Part shown: in pieces, positions 27,076 to 36,101 of the stretch
How positions within the stretch are numbered: the stretch's first letter is position 1
How the letters are laid out: each line of letters starts with the position of its first letter
Assembly: GCA_023301725.1 (NCBI GenBank)
Contig: JALZUD010000011.1
Span: forward strand, 1-56,560
Length of the DNA stretch: 56,560 nucleotides
DNA from: Granulosicoccus sp.
GTDB taxonomy: Bacteria; Pseudomonadota; Gammaproteobacteria; Granulosicoccales; Granulosicoccaceae
Reading direction: 5' to 3'
Translations under genes and position numbers: made by a program
The notes under the pieces: generated by a model
The model's database searches: none
Told to the model about the DNA's origin: nothing
What the model saw: only the letters and a program-made list of their open reading frames with translations

Positions 27076-27489
27076 ATGCTAACTATTAAACGTCTGGATA
27101 TAGGCGAGGCTTACGCGATTATTGCTGCAGCTAGAGCCAAAGCGGCAGATATGGGTGTGCCGATGTGCATTGCGGTTACTGATGAAAGCGGCAATCTGAT
27201 CGCGTTTGAGCGAATGGATGGCGCTAAAATCACCAGTATTAATCTGGCAATCGACAAAAGCTATGCTGCCGCAGGAGTCAACAAAGGCACTCATGCGTTA
27301 GGCGAGGTGAGTCAGCCTGGCAAGCCTGCTTACGGACTCTCATCCACATTGGGTGGTCGCATGGTGGTAGTGGCAGGTGGCCTTCCTGTGTTTTCAGGTG
27401 AAGAGGTCGTTGGTGCCATTGGTGTTAGCTCAGGATCTCCTGCTCAAGACCTTGAGGTCGCAGAAGCTGGCTTGCTCGGTTTTAAATAA
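27076..27489 (+). CDS. HbpS/GlcG-like haem-binding family protein (first copy)
   Basis: The 137-aa protein has the GlcG/HbpS (DUF336) pattern: AYAIIAAARAKAADMGVPMCIAVTDESGNLIAFERMDGA, then SIDKSYAA, GMVVVAGGLPV and VVGAIGVSSGSPAQDLEVAEAGL. HbpS-like proteins are octamers; in Streptomyces they sense haem/redox, and elsewhere they sit beside oxidoreductases with unclear catalytic roles. There is no signal peptide. It is first of three genes, 51 nt before the dehydrogenase. Confidence 0.85.
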   Translation: MLTIKRLDIGEAYAIIAAARAKAADMGVPMCIAVTDESGNLIAFERMDGAKITSINLAIDKSYAAAGVNKGTHALGEVSQPGKPAYGLSSTLGGRMVVVAGGLPVFSGEEVVGAIGVSSGSPAQDLEVAEAGLLGFK

Positions 27490-27540
27490 ACCAACTCATC
27501 TAATTAACAAACCATAAATAACTAACAGAGGAAATTTCAA

Positions 27541-28419
27541 ATGAGCAAACCTACAATTGGCTTTATCGGTCTGGGTCTTATGGGCGGCAATATGGCTCAG
27601 TGCCTGTTAGACAACGGCTATACGCTAAATGTGATGGGGCGAAACAAACAAGCCCTTGAAGCAGTCACTTCACGTGGCGCCACGCAAGTAAGTACCCCCA
27701 AAGAGCTCGCTGAAGCTTGCGACATCATCATGCTTTGTGTAACCACGTCAGATGTGGTTGAGAGCTTGATTTACAGTGATGATGGAATTTTGGCTGGTAT
27801 TAAAGAAGGGGCTGTTGTGATTGACTATGGCACCTCGATTCCTGCGTCAACACGGAAAATTGGTGCTGACCTGAAAGCGAAAGGTGCAGGTATGCTCGAC
27901 GCACCTCTGGGCCGAACACCAGCGCATGCTAAAGATGGATTGCTCAACATCATGGCCGCGGGCGATAAGGAGACATTCGAGAAAGTGAAGCCAGTCCTTG
28001 ATGTTCAAGGCGAGAATGTTTTCTACCTGGGTGCTCTGGGAGCTGGGCATGTTGCCAAACTGATTAACAATTTTATGGGAATGACAACGGTGTGTGCTAT
28101 GAGTCAAGCATTTGCTGTTGCAGATCGTGCAGGCCTTGAGACGCAGCAACTTTTCGACATCATGTCAGCTGGTCCGTCTAACTCCCCATTCATGCAATTT
28201 TGCAAAAAATACGCCGTTGATGGCGTCAGCGATCTGGGTTTTTCTATCGCCAACGCAAACAAGGATATTGGTTATTTTGTGCAAATGGTTGAAGACATGG
28301 GTACTCGTGCTCAGATCGCAGAAGGCACAGCGTCCAATCTTCAGGCTGCACTAGACGCAGGCCAAGGCGACGGCAATGTCCCTGAAATATTTGACTATTT
28401 CAAGAAATTGCAGAAATAG
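27541..28419 (+). CDS. Beta-hydroxyacid dehydrogenase (3-hydroxyisobutyrate dehydrogenase family)
   Basis: The 292-aa protein has an N-terminal Rossmann fold with GFIGLGLMGGNMA (residues 7-19), the substrate loop in the GMLDAPLGRTP region (about 117-127), and GAGHVAKLINNF containing the catalytic Lys (about 163-174). The family reduces or oxidises beta-hydroxyacids or semialdehydes with NAD(P). The usual DAPVSGG is DAPLGRT here, suggesting an atypical substrate. A ribosome site (AGAGGAAA) precedes the ATG. It lies between two HbpS-like genes. Confidence 0.85.
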   Translation: MSKPTIGFIGLGLMGGNMAQCLLDNGYTLNVMGRNKQALEAVTSRGATQVSTPKELAEACDIIMLCVTTSDVVESLIYSDDGILAGIKEGAVVIDYGTSIPASTRKIGADLKAKGAGMLDAPLGRTPAHAKDGLLNIMAAGDKETFEKVKPVLDVQGENVFYLGALGAGHVAKLINNFMGMTTVCAMSQAFAVADRAGLETQQLFDIMSAGPSNSPFMQFCKKYAVDGVSDLGFSIANANKDIGYFVQMVEDMGTRAQIAEGTASNLQAALDAGQGDGNVPEIFDYFKKLQK

Positions 28420-28479
28420 GAAAATAAATCCAGTTCCTTCGCATCCTCCATATCATTCTGAAAAACAGGCTAGCTCTTT

Positions 28480-28911
28480 ATGAATCTGACTTTAGCTAAC
28501 GCAAAAGTGATCATTGAACACGCATTTGCAGAACAACAGAAACAAGGTTTCAACCCGATGGCTGTTGTTGTCCTTGGCTCGGGCGGCGGTATACGCGCTA
28601 GCGAAAGCCAGGATGGCACTAGTTTGTTGAGACCTAAGATCGCTCATGGCAAAGCCTACGGAGCGTACTCCTTGGGAATGGGCTCAAGAGCACTATTCGA
28701 ACGTGCTAAAGCCGAGCCGTTTTTTATTCAATCCATGAACTCACTGTGTGATGGCGCTTTAGTGCCGGTGCCTGGTGGTGTGCTAATTCGAACAAAAGAC
28801 GGTGAGCTAATCGGTGCTGTAGGGGTGACTGGTGACACGTCTCCAAATGATGAGCAGTGTGCAGTTGCCGGGATAGAAGCTGCAGGCTTTGTTGCCGATA
28901 CCGGTGCTTAG
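28480..28911 (+). CDS. HbpS/GlcG-like haem-binding family protein (second copy)
   Basis: The 143-aa DUF336 protein has a divergent sequence from the first copy: FNPMAVVVLGSGGGIRASESQDG, AKAYGAYSLGMGSR, PGGVLIRTKDGELIGAVGVTGDTSPNDEQCAVAGIEAAG. The acidic/Cys region near the end (NDEQCA) is common in this family. It follows the dehydrogenase by 60 nt and is terminated by a hairpin at 28945-28980. Confidence 0.85.
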   Translation: MNLTLANAKVIIEHAFAEQQKQGFNPMAVVVLGSGGGIRASESQDGTSLLRPKIAHGKAYGAYSLGMGSRALFERAKAEPFFIQSMNSLCDGALVPVPGGVLIRTKDGELIGAVGVTGDTSPNDEQCAVAGIEAAGFVADTGA

Positions 28912-28944
28912 TTTTAAAGCAATACGCTAGAGAATGCACCACTT

Positions 28945-28980
28945 TACGCCTGCAGCTGCACGTGGCTAGCAGGCGTAGCT
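28945..28980 (+). terminator. Terminator-like hairpin after the HbpS cluster
   Basis: A perfect 9-bp stem TACGCCTGC (28945-28953) / GCAGGCGTA (28969-28977) has a 15-nt loop and is followed by GCTTTAAAG. It is plausible as the end of the HbpS operon, with only a weak T-tract. Confidence 0.5.
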
Positions 28981-29043
28981 TTAAAGCCTTTCGACTGCAT
29001 TTACTCCTTGTTACACAAGCGTTGTTGCAGAGCGCGTGCAGCG

Positions 29044-29355
29044 TTAATTGACATCAACATATCCGCGTTTAATGACAGTCTCAAGTGCATTGGCTGCGGA
29101 CACCAGCTCTTCGTATGCAATCCTATGCTGTCGCAGTTTTTCAATTTTTTCGGGATTGCATCCTTCGCCCGTGTCCTCGTTTGAAATACTCATCAAGCAT
29201 TCAATGTAATCCGCCCTTGCTTTGGCGCAGATGTTCACCACTGGTGCCAAGGTACTTATGTTCACTTTAGTGAGTGTAGGATTTATCTTTTCACGGTTAA
29301 TTGTGCGCCGGTATTCATCGAGCTCCATAATTAGGCGATTTTTATCTATCGACAT
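29044..29355 (-). CDS. Hypothetical helical protein
   Basis: The protein has about 103 aa from the ATG at 29355; a longer frame reaches 29400 but starts weakly. The sequence is nearly all helical and charged (NRLIMELDEYRRTINREKINP, IEKLRQHRIAYEELVSAANALETVI). Cys residues in VNICAKARADYIECL and GEGCNPEK could form a disulfide. No domain is recognised. It is convergent with the HbpS operon. Confidence 0.45.
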   Translation of the reverse strand: MSIDKNRLIMELDEYRRTINREKINPTLTKVNISTLAPVVNICAKARADYIECLMSISNEDTGEGCNPEKIEKLRQHRIAYEELVSAANALETVIKRGYVDVN

Positions 29356-29623
29356 AGTGAAAATTTTTGCCTCAGGTGTTGAATTTAGATGATTGCACAC
29401 GTTTTAAGCGGCAATTGTTGATCCATTTTCCCAAGTAGCAACCGTTCAACTAACTGTTATATTCGCGTATATATGCTGAGTACCACCAAACAGTGTCTGC
29501 TTACAGTCTCGTAGTTATTCGAAAACGCAGTTTTTGAGCGACATTTTTTTGCACAGTGTTTCGACTTACTTATAGAACTCGTGCTGTTTTCATTTAAATT
29601 GATACTGATTGAGCCATTGCCAC

Positions 29624-30544
29624 ATGACTGCGCTTTATATTGACCCAGAGTTGCAAGGTTTACTGGAGCATGCTCCAATTCGCCCGCAGCTTAGCCATGC
29701 CACGTTACAGCAGTTGCGCGCATCAACCGATTTGCGCGATTTTGAGCACTACTTTCCGCAAGCGTTGCCTGCTATCTGCCACGACATAGATGGGCCTGCG
29801 GGGGTGCTTCAAATTTATGAATACCGTCCGTCGCAAGCACCAGACACGACGGCTGCATTGCTCTGGATGCACGGAGGTGGCTACGTTATGGGCCACGGTA
29901 ACGACGCGTGGTTTGGTGCACTGTTTTCTGAATTGGCAGGCGTGCGAGTTTTTTCAGTTAATTATCGACTCGCGCCCGAGCACCCTTTTCCAGCCGCATT
30001 AAATGACAGTCAATGTGCCTTGCAGTGGCTAGTGGAACACAGTGCCAATTTTGGTATCGACACGGCGCGTATCGCTATAGGTGGGGCGAGCGCAGGTGCA
30101 GGGTTAGCGGCGGCTCTTGCGCTACATAATCGCGATATTGCCGGACCCTCCATTGCCTTTCAGCTCTTGTTATACCCCATGCTTGATCATCTACATGACA
30201 ACCCTGCAGCATTCACGGATGTGCCCCGTTGGCCTCGAGCAACCTCGTTGCAAGCGTGGGAAATGTATTTGGGAGGAACAGCTGCAAGCCCTCATTCTGT
30301 GCCGGCAATGGCGACAGATCTTGCCGATTTGCCGCCCGCCTATTTGTGCATTGGCGAAGCAGATATTTTTCTCGATGAGGTGTGCACTTACGCAAAGCGC
30401 TTACAAGTGGCAGGAATTACGCAGAAATGTCAGACCTATCCTGGTATGTTTCACGCTGGCGAATCGTTGGGTTATGGCACATCCATTGGGCGTCAGATGA
30501 GTCACGACTATGCCAGCGCGCTAGCTGATGCATTGTTGACTTAG
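29624..30544 (+). CDS. Alpha/beta hydrolase, hormone-sensitive-lipase family esterase
   Basis: The ATG at 29624 is preferred over a TTG at 29609. The 306-aa protein has LLWMHGGGYVMG, the oxyanion HGGG motif (about 83-86), the nucleophile elbow GGASAGAG (GASAG), an acidic residue in CIGEADIFLDEV, and a His in GMFHAGESLG. This is the full HSL-type triad (Ser, Asp/Glu, His). It hydrolyses short acyl esters; the substrate is unknown. It is probably cytosolic. Confidence 0.88.
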   Translation: MTALYIDPELQGLLEHAPIRPQLSHATLQQLRASTDLRDFEHYFPQALPAICHDIDGPAGVLQIYEYRPSQAPDTTAALLWMHGGGYVMGHGNDAWFGALFSELAGVRVFSVNYRLAPEHPFPAALNDSQCALQWLVEHSANFGIDTARIAIGGASAGAGLAAALALHNRDIAGPSIAFQLLLYPMLDHLHDNPAAFTDVPRWPRATSLQAWEMYLGGTAASPHSVPAMATDLADLPPAYLCIGEADIFLDEVCTYAKRLQVAGITQKCQTYPGMFHAGESLGYGTSIGRQMSHDYASALADALLT

Positions 30545-30563
30545 CAGAACAGGAAGTGGCACC

Positions 30564-30660
30564 TGCAAAAGCGAAAACTGTAGGACATGTCATTCCTGCG
30601 AGTGCGGAAATTCAAGTTTGGTAGCGCATTTGTCCCCAGTGATGTGAGGATGGCGAGCTT
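30564..30660 (+). repeat. Degenerate copy of a ~100-bp inverted-repeat element
   Basis: Reading from GCAAAAGCGAAAAC through GTCATTCCTGCGAGTGC to GTGAGGATGGCGAGCTT, this segment aligns along its length with 52463-52564 in the same orientation. The inverted arms are more decayed here. It is an REP/MITE-like dispersed element, probably non-coding. Confidence 0.6.
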
Positions 30661-30803
30661 GTGTTAGCGCCATTCAGCAGGGCAGGTATACTTCACTAAA
30701 TTTACGCATATCGCGTATTCATTGCAGCAAAGAAGCTACTCTTTTTGCAGTGTCTCTTGCAACATCGTTATAATCTCTGAACGACAATGATGGTGAGTAA
30801 AGC

Positions 30804-31511
30804 GTGAACGCAATGAGTTGCCGCAATTGCGGCGCAGGGCTAGAAGCGGATGGAATAGATGCCTCGCTGAGGGTCGCAACCTGTGGTCATTGCGGCAGCC
30901 TGCATGAGCTTCCGAGGGATGCTCTCAGCAACCAGCATTCCGGGCCGAGTTCCAGCTCCCCACAGAAAAAAACCGAGCGTCTTGAAGTGTCGATGCCGAA
31001 GCGCTTTACGGTACAGCGTGGAACAGGTTCTATGGAAGTCAGTTGGAAGGTAGGCGGTATCTTTCACGGTGCCGTGCTTTTGGTCATAGCTGGCGGATTC
31101 GCCAATGCAGCATTAACATCGGGGTTGCTTTTTCTACTTGCAGGCAGTATCGGACTTTTTTATTTTGCAATAGTGCGTACATTCAACAAGCATCGCATCC
31201 GTGTTGATGCCACAGGTTTGCAGATTGCGCAGGTACCACTACCTTGGCCAGGTGCGCGTAAGCTTAGTGCAGCTCAGATAGAGCAGCTTTACGCGACAGA
31301 GTACCAAACGCGTTCCCAGTCAGAAGGCCATGGAAACAGAAGCGTTCGCTCTAGCAAGTATTACCGGTTGTCAGCGACTAAGCGTGAAGGTGGCAAAATC
31401 ACCCTTCTCAGTGGGCTTAGTGATCCCCATCAGGCTTTGTGGCTTGAACAAGAGCTTGAGCGTCTACTAGGCATCAGTGATAAGGCGGTTGCAGGATCGC
31501 ATGTGCAGTAA
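30804..31511 (+). CDS. Zinc-ribbon membrane protein of unknown function
   Basis: The 235-aa protein (GTG at 30804; an ATG at 30813 is equally possible) starts with a zinc ribbon: SCRNCGAG...VATCGHCGS (two CxxC pairs). After a low-complexity Ser-rich linker, two hydrophobic segments (about 82-125) follow, with a cytoplasmic C-terminal domain containing GLQIAQVPLPWPGARKLS and a strand-rich end. No known domain beyond the ribbon is recognised. Confidence 0.65.
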   Translation: MNAMSCRNCGAGLEADGIDASLRVATCGHCGSLHELPRDALSNQHSGPSSSSPQKKTERLEVSMPKRFTVQRGTGSMEVSWKVGGIFHGAVLLVIAGGFANAALTSGLLFLLAGSIGLFYFAIVRTFNKHRIRVDATGLQIAQVPLPWPGARKLSAAQIEQLYATEYQTRSQSEGHGNRSVRSSKYYRLSATKREGGKITLLSGLSDPHQALWLEQELERLLGISDKAVAGSHVQ

Positions 31512-31640
31512 AGCCTCGGCTTGTGAAAATCTTAATTACGACAGCAGTCTCGATCTTTTTCGTTTCGAAGTACGGACTACTTATGTGTTATAAGTTTTTA
31601 CTAAGCAGTATTCATAGCTAACCTAACAGACAAAGCTTAT

Positions 31641-32510
31641 ATGAACCGACAAGACGCTCTAACAGGTGCATTAGTTGCAGATACCGCAGGTATGGGGCTA
31701 CATTGGTTGTATGACCAAGAGCAGATAAAGCTGATTGAAGCTACAGGATCTCTTCTCTTTCGTCAGCCAGATGCAGCAGTTTTTGAAAACAAGCGCGGTT
31801 CATTTGTTCATCAGGCACGCCGTGCTGGCGAGCTATCTCACTATGGAGAGTCTGCACGTATTGTTGGTGATTTAGGTGCTGGCTATAGTGTGTCTGATCA
31901 CCAACAAGCATTCATGGCAACATTTGGTCCCTGTGGCACCTATCATGGCTATGCCGACAGACCAACCAAGCAGCTTGTTGGTCGATTTTTACTAGACGGT
32001 GAAAATATTAGCAGTCCTTCAGGCATGGATGATGATCAGATGCCTGGGTTGTGTGTTGTGCCAGGCTTGTTCGCGGCTGGGCTCACTGCAGCCCAAGCAG
32101 TAGAGGCTGCTTCTGTCATCTCCGTCAATGCTGATGTCGAGAGTTCAACTAAAGCTGTGCACAGCGTATTGTCTCAATTAATGTCCGGAGTGGCACTCAA
32201 ATCGGCATTGTCTACTGCAGCAGATGCTGTTGAGGGTGAGCTAGGAGAACTCATGCGTGATGCTCTAAGCAAACAAGCCTATGAACCATTGTTAGCGGCA
32301 CAACAATTTGGTATGGCATGCTACGTCAAGCACTCAATGCCTTTGTGTTGGCATCTGCTGAATCATGCAACAGATTTTAAAACTGCAGTGCTCGATAACA
32401 TCCGCTGCGGTGGCGATTGTTGTGGACGATCAATGGCGCTAGGTAGTATTGCTGGATTGGCATTTGGTGTGCCTGAGGATATGCGTCAACAGTCTCTGGT
32501 GAATACCTAA
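31641..32510 (+). CDS. ADP-ribosylglycohydrolase family protein
   Basis: The 289-aa all-helical protein begins ALTGALVADTAGMGLHWLYD, the family's N-terminal block, and has GMDDDQM (about 133-139) with metal-binding acidic residues. The C-terminal block reads CGGDCCGRSMALGS where DraG/ARH enzymes have GGDTDT; this matches the GGD-N/C-C-x-R subfamily. The family usually hydrolyses ADP-ribose bonds with Mg2+/Mn2+; activity here is uncertain. It ends 78 nt before the XRE-cupin regulator on the same strand, upstream of the methylamine genes. Confidence 0.8.
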   Translation: MNRQDALTGALVADTAGMGLHWLYDQEQIKLIEATGSLLFRQPDAAVFENKRGSFVHQARRAGELSHYGESARIVGDLGAGYSVSDHQQAFMATFGPCGTYHGYADRPTKQLVGRFLLDGENISSPSGMDDDQMPGLCVVPGLFAAGLTAAQAVEAASVISVNADVESSTKAVHSVLSQLMSGVALKSALSTAADAVEGELGELMRDALSKQAYEPLLAAQQFGMACYVKHSMPLCWHLLNHATDFKTAVLDNIRCGGDCCGRSMALGSIAGLAFGVPEDMRQQSLVNT

Positions 32511-32588
32511 GAGGTTGCCGCTAGCCCTACAATACATTCACGTACGTGGGCAATAGCATTATGAGTACATCGACAACGCTGTGTAGCG

Positions 32589-33311
32589 ATGAATAATCGT
32601 GAACCAGAAGTGGGATCTGAAAAGACGCTCAACGCTTCTCAAGCGAGTGAGGGTGCTCTGAAATCACCACTTAAGCAGAACCCACATGCTGTCCGTGTCA
32701 ATACTGAGCGCAGGCTTGAAGTTGCGATAGGGCGGGAAATTCGTGCGCAAAGAAAACAAATGGGTATTACCGTTTCAGAATTGGCGGAGAACAGCGATTT
32801 ATCAGTTGGTATGCTGTCCAAAATTGAGAACGGACTAACGTCACCATCTTTGACTACGTTGCAATCGTTGTCACACGCGCTTGGAGTGCCAATTTCATTT
32901 TTCCTTAAAAGCTTTGAGGAAGAGCGTGTTGCCGTTCATGTTAAGAGCGGAGAAGGAGGATCGATAGAGAGTCGTGGTACCCGTGCGGGGCATCAGTATC
33001 AGTTGCTCGGGTATTTGGGTGCTAACGAAAGTGGTGTAATCGGTGAGCCGTATATGATAACGCTAACTGATAAATCTGATATTTTCCCTACCTTTCAGCA
33101 CGATGGCATTGAGTTTCTGTATTTTCTGGAAGGCTCAGTTGAATATCAACATGGTGACAAGACATTCTTGATGGAACCAGGTGACTCACTGTACTTTGAT
33201 GCAGATGCTCCGCATGGTCCAGTGAGACTCATTGAGCTACCAGCGCGTTACCTATCTATTATTTCCTATCCACAGTCGATTTCTAGAAGCACAGTAGCGT
33301 CGAATACATAG
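32589..33311 (+). CDS. XRE-family regulator with C-terminal cupin domain
   Basis: The 240-aa protein has an N-terminal helix-turn-helix (about residues 42-98; MGITVSELAENSDLSVGMLSKIENGLTSPSLTTLQSL) and a C-terminal cupin (about 150-230; HDGIEFLYFLEGSVEYQHG, LEPGDSLYFDADAPHG) for a small effector. This PuuR/SutR-like architecture often controls amine and amino-acid catabolism. It converges on dmmC, at the end of the methylamine cluster, so it is the best local regulator candidate for it; the palindrome at 41901 is a possible operator. Confidence 0.85.
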   Translation: MNNREPEVGSEKTLNASQASEGALKSPLKQNPHAVRVNTERRLEVAIGREIRAQRKQMGITVSELAENSDLSVGMLSKIENGLTSPSLTTLQSLSHALGVPISFFLKSFEEERVAVHVKSGEGGSIESRGTRAGHQYQLLGYLGANESGVIGEPYMITLTDKSDIFPTFQHDGIEFLYFLEGSVEYQHGDKTFLMEPGDSLYFDADAPHGPVRLIELPARYLSIISYPQSISRSTVASNT

Positions 33312-33378
33312 CACGCTTTGCTCTTGCGCCAAGGACTCAGTATCCTAAACGTCGCATAAATTATCCTAGTTTTATCAA

Positions 33379-34434
33379 CTAGTCTGGATAGGGACCACTG
33401 CTGGTTGGTGTTCCGTCATCAAATTGAGACAGCCACTCGATAGCGATGTCTCTATAGCCGTCGAGACCTTTGTAGCTGGCAATTTCTGGTGGCAACGTTT
33501 GTAGTACTCGATGCATGCGCGTTGCCCACTTCGGAACGGTAGACAAGTCTTGCATACTTAACAAGTAGCAACGAATAGGAAAGAGCATAGCGTTGGAACG
33601 AGGCAGACGCCAGAAGCTTTGTAATTCAATACGCAGAAATAGTTTTTCGGCAACATTTTCGGGTGTAATCTGAATATTTTCAGGACCCCAGACATGATAA
33701 TTTTCCGGGCTGGTATCCAGTCTGGGATTGACTGTCATTGTCCAATTGAGTCTGCGTGCAGGGTTGCCTTGTTGAATGGTGAGTAGATACTTCAGAGCTC
33801 GCTTGAATATTCCCTTCTCATGAGCAAGTGGTACGGGTGCATGCCATTCAAAGAAATTCATGCCGATGTCGAAGTCCAGAGACCAGTCGGCTTGCGTGGT
33901 GACTATTCCTGCATCCATCCATAGGTTGCCATCGCGTTCATCCAGCACACAGAAGTCTCCTTGAGCTTGGCGAGTTATATATTCTAAGGGTTCATAGGGA
34001 AGTGTTGTTTCATCACCGAAAGTGAACTTCTGATCAATGCCCATAGGACGATTGATCCAATGCCACTGGTTGCCGTCTATAGTGAGTGAAAACCATTCAG
34101 GGTAGCTCGCGGCTTTGTTAGTCATAAGCAGTTCAAGCACATCCCAACCTGCTAATTTCATGTGTGCAAGTGACTGGCACCGCAGTGGATCTTCATTGAG
34201 TACCAAGGCTCTGTCTTGCATTTCTGCAACGTAGTGTTCATCAACATCAAATGGATTTTCAAAGGCGGTACCTGTACGGCCATCTTTGTGCAGTTCCATA
34301 TTGACTGCATACATGTACGAGTCTTTGTCAAAAGGAAATGGCGCGCGCTTGATCGTCTCTGGTGAGTTACGAAAAGTAAAATCGTCGCGGAATGTCTCTT
34401 TTCGAAAAGGCAGGTCGCAGGCCTTGGTTGCCAT
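33379..34434 (-). CDS. dmmC: Dimethylamine monooxygenase, haem (DUF3445/HODM alpha) subunit
   Basis: The 351-aa protein matches the DUF3445 family, now known as the alpha subunit of haem-dependent oxidative N-demethylase (a haem-PAS fold). Typical blocks are QSLAHMKLAGWDVLELL, the QDxxVLDERDG region, and WRLPRSNAMLFPIRCYL near the C-terminus, with many Trp residues. In the enzyme this subunit binds haem and converts dimethylamine plus O2 to methylamine and formaldehyde, with electrons from the reductase. Its size (~40 kDa) fits the reported large subunit. It is last in the mgs-gmaS-dmm run. The D-A-B-C gene naming follows the published order as I recall it. Confidence 0.87.
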   Translation of the reverse strand: MATKACDLPFRKETFRDDFTFRNSPETIKRAPFPFDKDSYMYAVNMELHKDGRTGTAFENPFDVDEHYVAEMQDRALVLNEDPLRCQSLAHMKLAGWDVLELLMTNKAASYPEWFSLTIDGNQWHWINRPMGIDQKFTFGDETTLPYEPLEYITRQAQGDFCVLDERDGNLWMDAGIVTTQADWSLDFDIGMNFFEWHAPVPLAHEKGIFKRALKYLLTIQQGNPARRLNWTMTVNPRLDTSPENYHVWGPENIQITPENVAEKLFLRIELQSFWRLPRSNAMLFPIRCYLLSMQDLSTVPKWATRMHRVLQTLPPEIASYKGLDGYRDIAIEWLSQFDDGTPTSSGPYPD

Positions 34435-34499
34435 GATGTATTTCCTGTCGCTATTGATTTTTATCTAGGAGGTGCCGGCTATAGTCTGAACTTTGGCCA

Positions 34500-35462
34500 T
34501 CACCGATCTAGAACAAGTTGCGTACCGCGAAATCTGGATACGCAAGGCATGACTTTTTTGCCGCTACTTCGTTCGCTTTCGTCAAGCCAATGATCTTCAT
34601 GCAGCAAGGTGCCGTTGTGTTCTATAACGTTCGTTTCGCATTGACCACACGCACCGCCTCTGCATAAATACGGTGCATCAACACCGGCTGCCTCCATGGC
34701 CTCCAGCATTGATTGATTCTCTCCCACTTCTATTGTTTTATTGCTGGCCTGCAGTTGCAAGGTGAACGGCTCACCCGGTGATGCCTTGGCAAAGTGCTCG
34801 TAGTGCACGTGCACCTTTGGCCAACCTAGTGCTGCTGTACGCTCGAGTACGTGTTCAATCATGGGTGTTGGTCCACAGACATAAACATGTGTTCCAGCAG
34901 GCTGTGTGCTCAGTAAAGTATCGAATGCAATACGTTGTTCTTTATCATCATAATAAGTATGCAAGCGATTACCAATGGTTTGCGTAAGCTCATTCATGTA
35001 CGCACCCAATGCTGGGTTTCTCGCGCTGTAATGCAATTCGAAATTACCGTTGGTTGATAGCAGTTGCTTTATTTGTGCAAGAAACGGCGTGATACCAATG
35101 CCACCGGCAATCATCAAATGCTTTGGCGCTCGCTTGTCAAGTGAGAACAGATTAGTAGGATAACCGATACGCATGTGCATGCCAGTTTTCACTTGCTGGT
35201 GCATATATAGAGAACCTCCACGGCCTTCATCATCTCGTCTTATGCTGATCTGGTAATCGAGAGTATCCAGTGGCGAGCTCATTAAGGAGTAGGGTGTGCG
35301 TCGTAGTTTTTCACCATCTTGCATTTCGACGATAATGTGTGCGCCACCTGAGAATGCTGGCAGTGGTTGCCCATCAGGTCGCGCAAAGTGGAAACGCTTT
35401 ATGAGCGAATTGACGGTGACAACATCAGTGACGACAACATCAAGTGTGGCAGGCGAACTCAC
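34500..35462 (-). CDS. dmmB: Dimethylamine monooxygenase reductase subunit (FMN/2Fe-2S)
   Basis: The 320-aa protein is a phthalate-dioxygenase-reductase-type protein. It has an FMN domain (RRTPYSLMSSP, about 55-65), a nicotinamide-binding domain (IAGGIGITPFLAQ; VYVCGPTPMIEHVL), and a C-terminal plant-type [2Fe-2S] ferredoxin with CRGGACGQC and a distal Cys in MPCVSR. It passes electrons from NAD(P)H to the haem subunit. The start overlaps the dmmA stop by 4 nt. About 36 kDa fits the reported beta subunit. Confidence 0.9.
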   Translation of the reverse strand: MSSPATLDVVVTDVVTVNSLIKRFHFARPDGQPLPAFSGGAHIIVEMQDGEKLRRTPYSLMSSPLDTLDYQISIRRDDEGRGGSLYMHQQVKTGMHMRIGYPTNLFSLDKRAPKHLMIAGGIGITPFLAQIKQLLSTNGNFELHYSARNPALGAYMNELTQTIGNRLHTYYDDKEQRIAFDTLLSTQPAGTHVYVCGPTPMIEHVLERTAALGWPKVHVHYEHFAKASPGEPFTLQLQASNKTIEVGENQSMLEAMEAAGVDAPYLCRGGACGQCETNVIEHNGTLLHEDHWLDESERSSGKKVMPCVSRFRGTQLVLDR

Positions 35463-36073
35463 GTAAATACCTCCTCTTTACCAGGAACCTCGGTGGGATC
35501 TTCAGCGTTAATGTTGACTCCCTGAAACGCAGCTGCTCGTCGAGAGTAGTGATCTCGCACCAGTAGCAGTAATCCGCAATGTTCACAGCTGGCGGGTTGT
35601 GTCGTGACCTGCTCTGTAATGCCTTTACAATGAACACACTGTACTCGTCGGGCCAGTGAGCCTCTATGCTCAGTTTGTAGTGCTTGATGATCAATGTTCG
35701 CTTGCATAGCCGTCATTGTTGCAAGACCTAACAATGATTCGCTACCGCTAATATAAATTTGCGAGTTCATACGCATGCGGCCTATAGACGCTGCTAGGCG
35801 AGGTAGGGCTGCGTGGATGGTTGGACCTGTGTACATACGGGGGCAATTCAGCTGCTCTAAACCTGCCAGTGTTTTGCTGTTTAGTGTCGGCTGACTATTT
35901 ACATAAATAATTTCTGCTGAATCGAAAAAATGTGCCGGCGTATGTTGTGCCAGATCAACAATGGCTTGGCCACCTTCATCATCGGCACAAAATAAATGAA
36001 ACGAGGCCTCGATAGGCGACAATGTGCCGTATCGAGGTCTGCTTAGAATGGCTGAATCGTCTGGCTGACTCAT
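35459..36073 (-). CDS. dmmA: Dimethylamine monooxygenase small subunit (DmmA family, zinc ribbon)
   Basis: The 204-aa protein has an N-terminal alpha/beta part (FHLFCADDEGGQAIVDLAQ, RLAASIGRMRMNSQIYISG) and a C-terminal zinc ribbon (CVHCKG...CEHCG). The size (~23 kDa) and position before the reductase match the small subunit of dimethylamine monooxygenase. Its role in the complex is not well understood. It overlaps dmmB by 4 nt and follows dmmD by 28 nt. Confidence 0.82.
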   Translation of the reverse strand: MSQPDDSAILSRPRYGTLSPIEASFHLFCADDEGGQAIVDLAQHTPAHFFDSAEIIYVNSQPTLNSKTLAGLEQLNCPRMYTGPTIHAALPRLAASIGRMRMNSQIYISGSESLLGLATMTAMQANIDHQALQTEHRGSLARRVQCVHCKGITEQVTTQPASCEHCGLLLLVRDHYSRRAAAFQGVNINAEDPTEVPGKEEVFT

Positions 36074-36101
36074 TATAAATTTTCTCTGTCCAGTCTATGG
36101 T

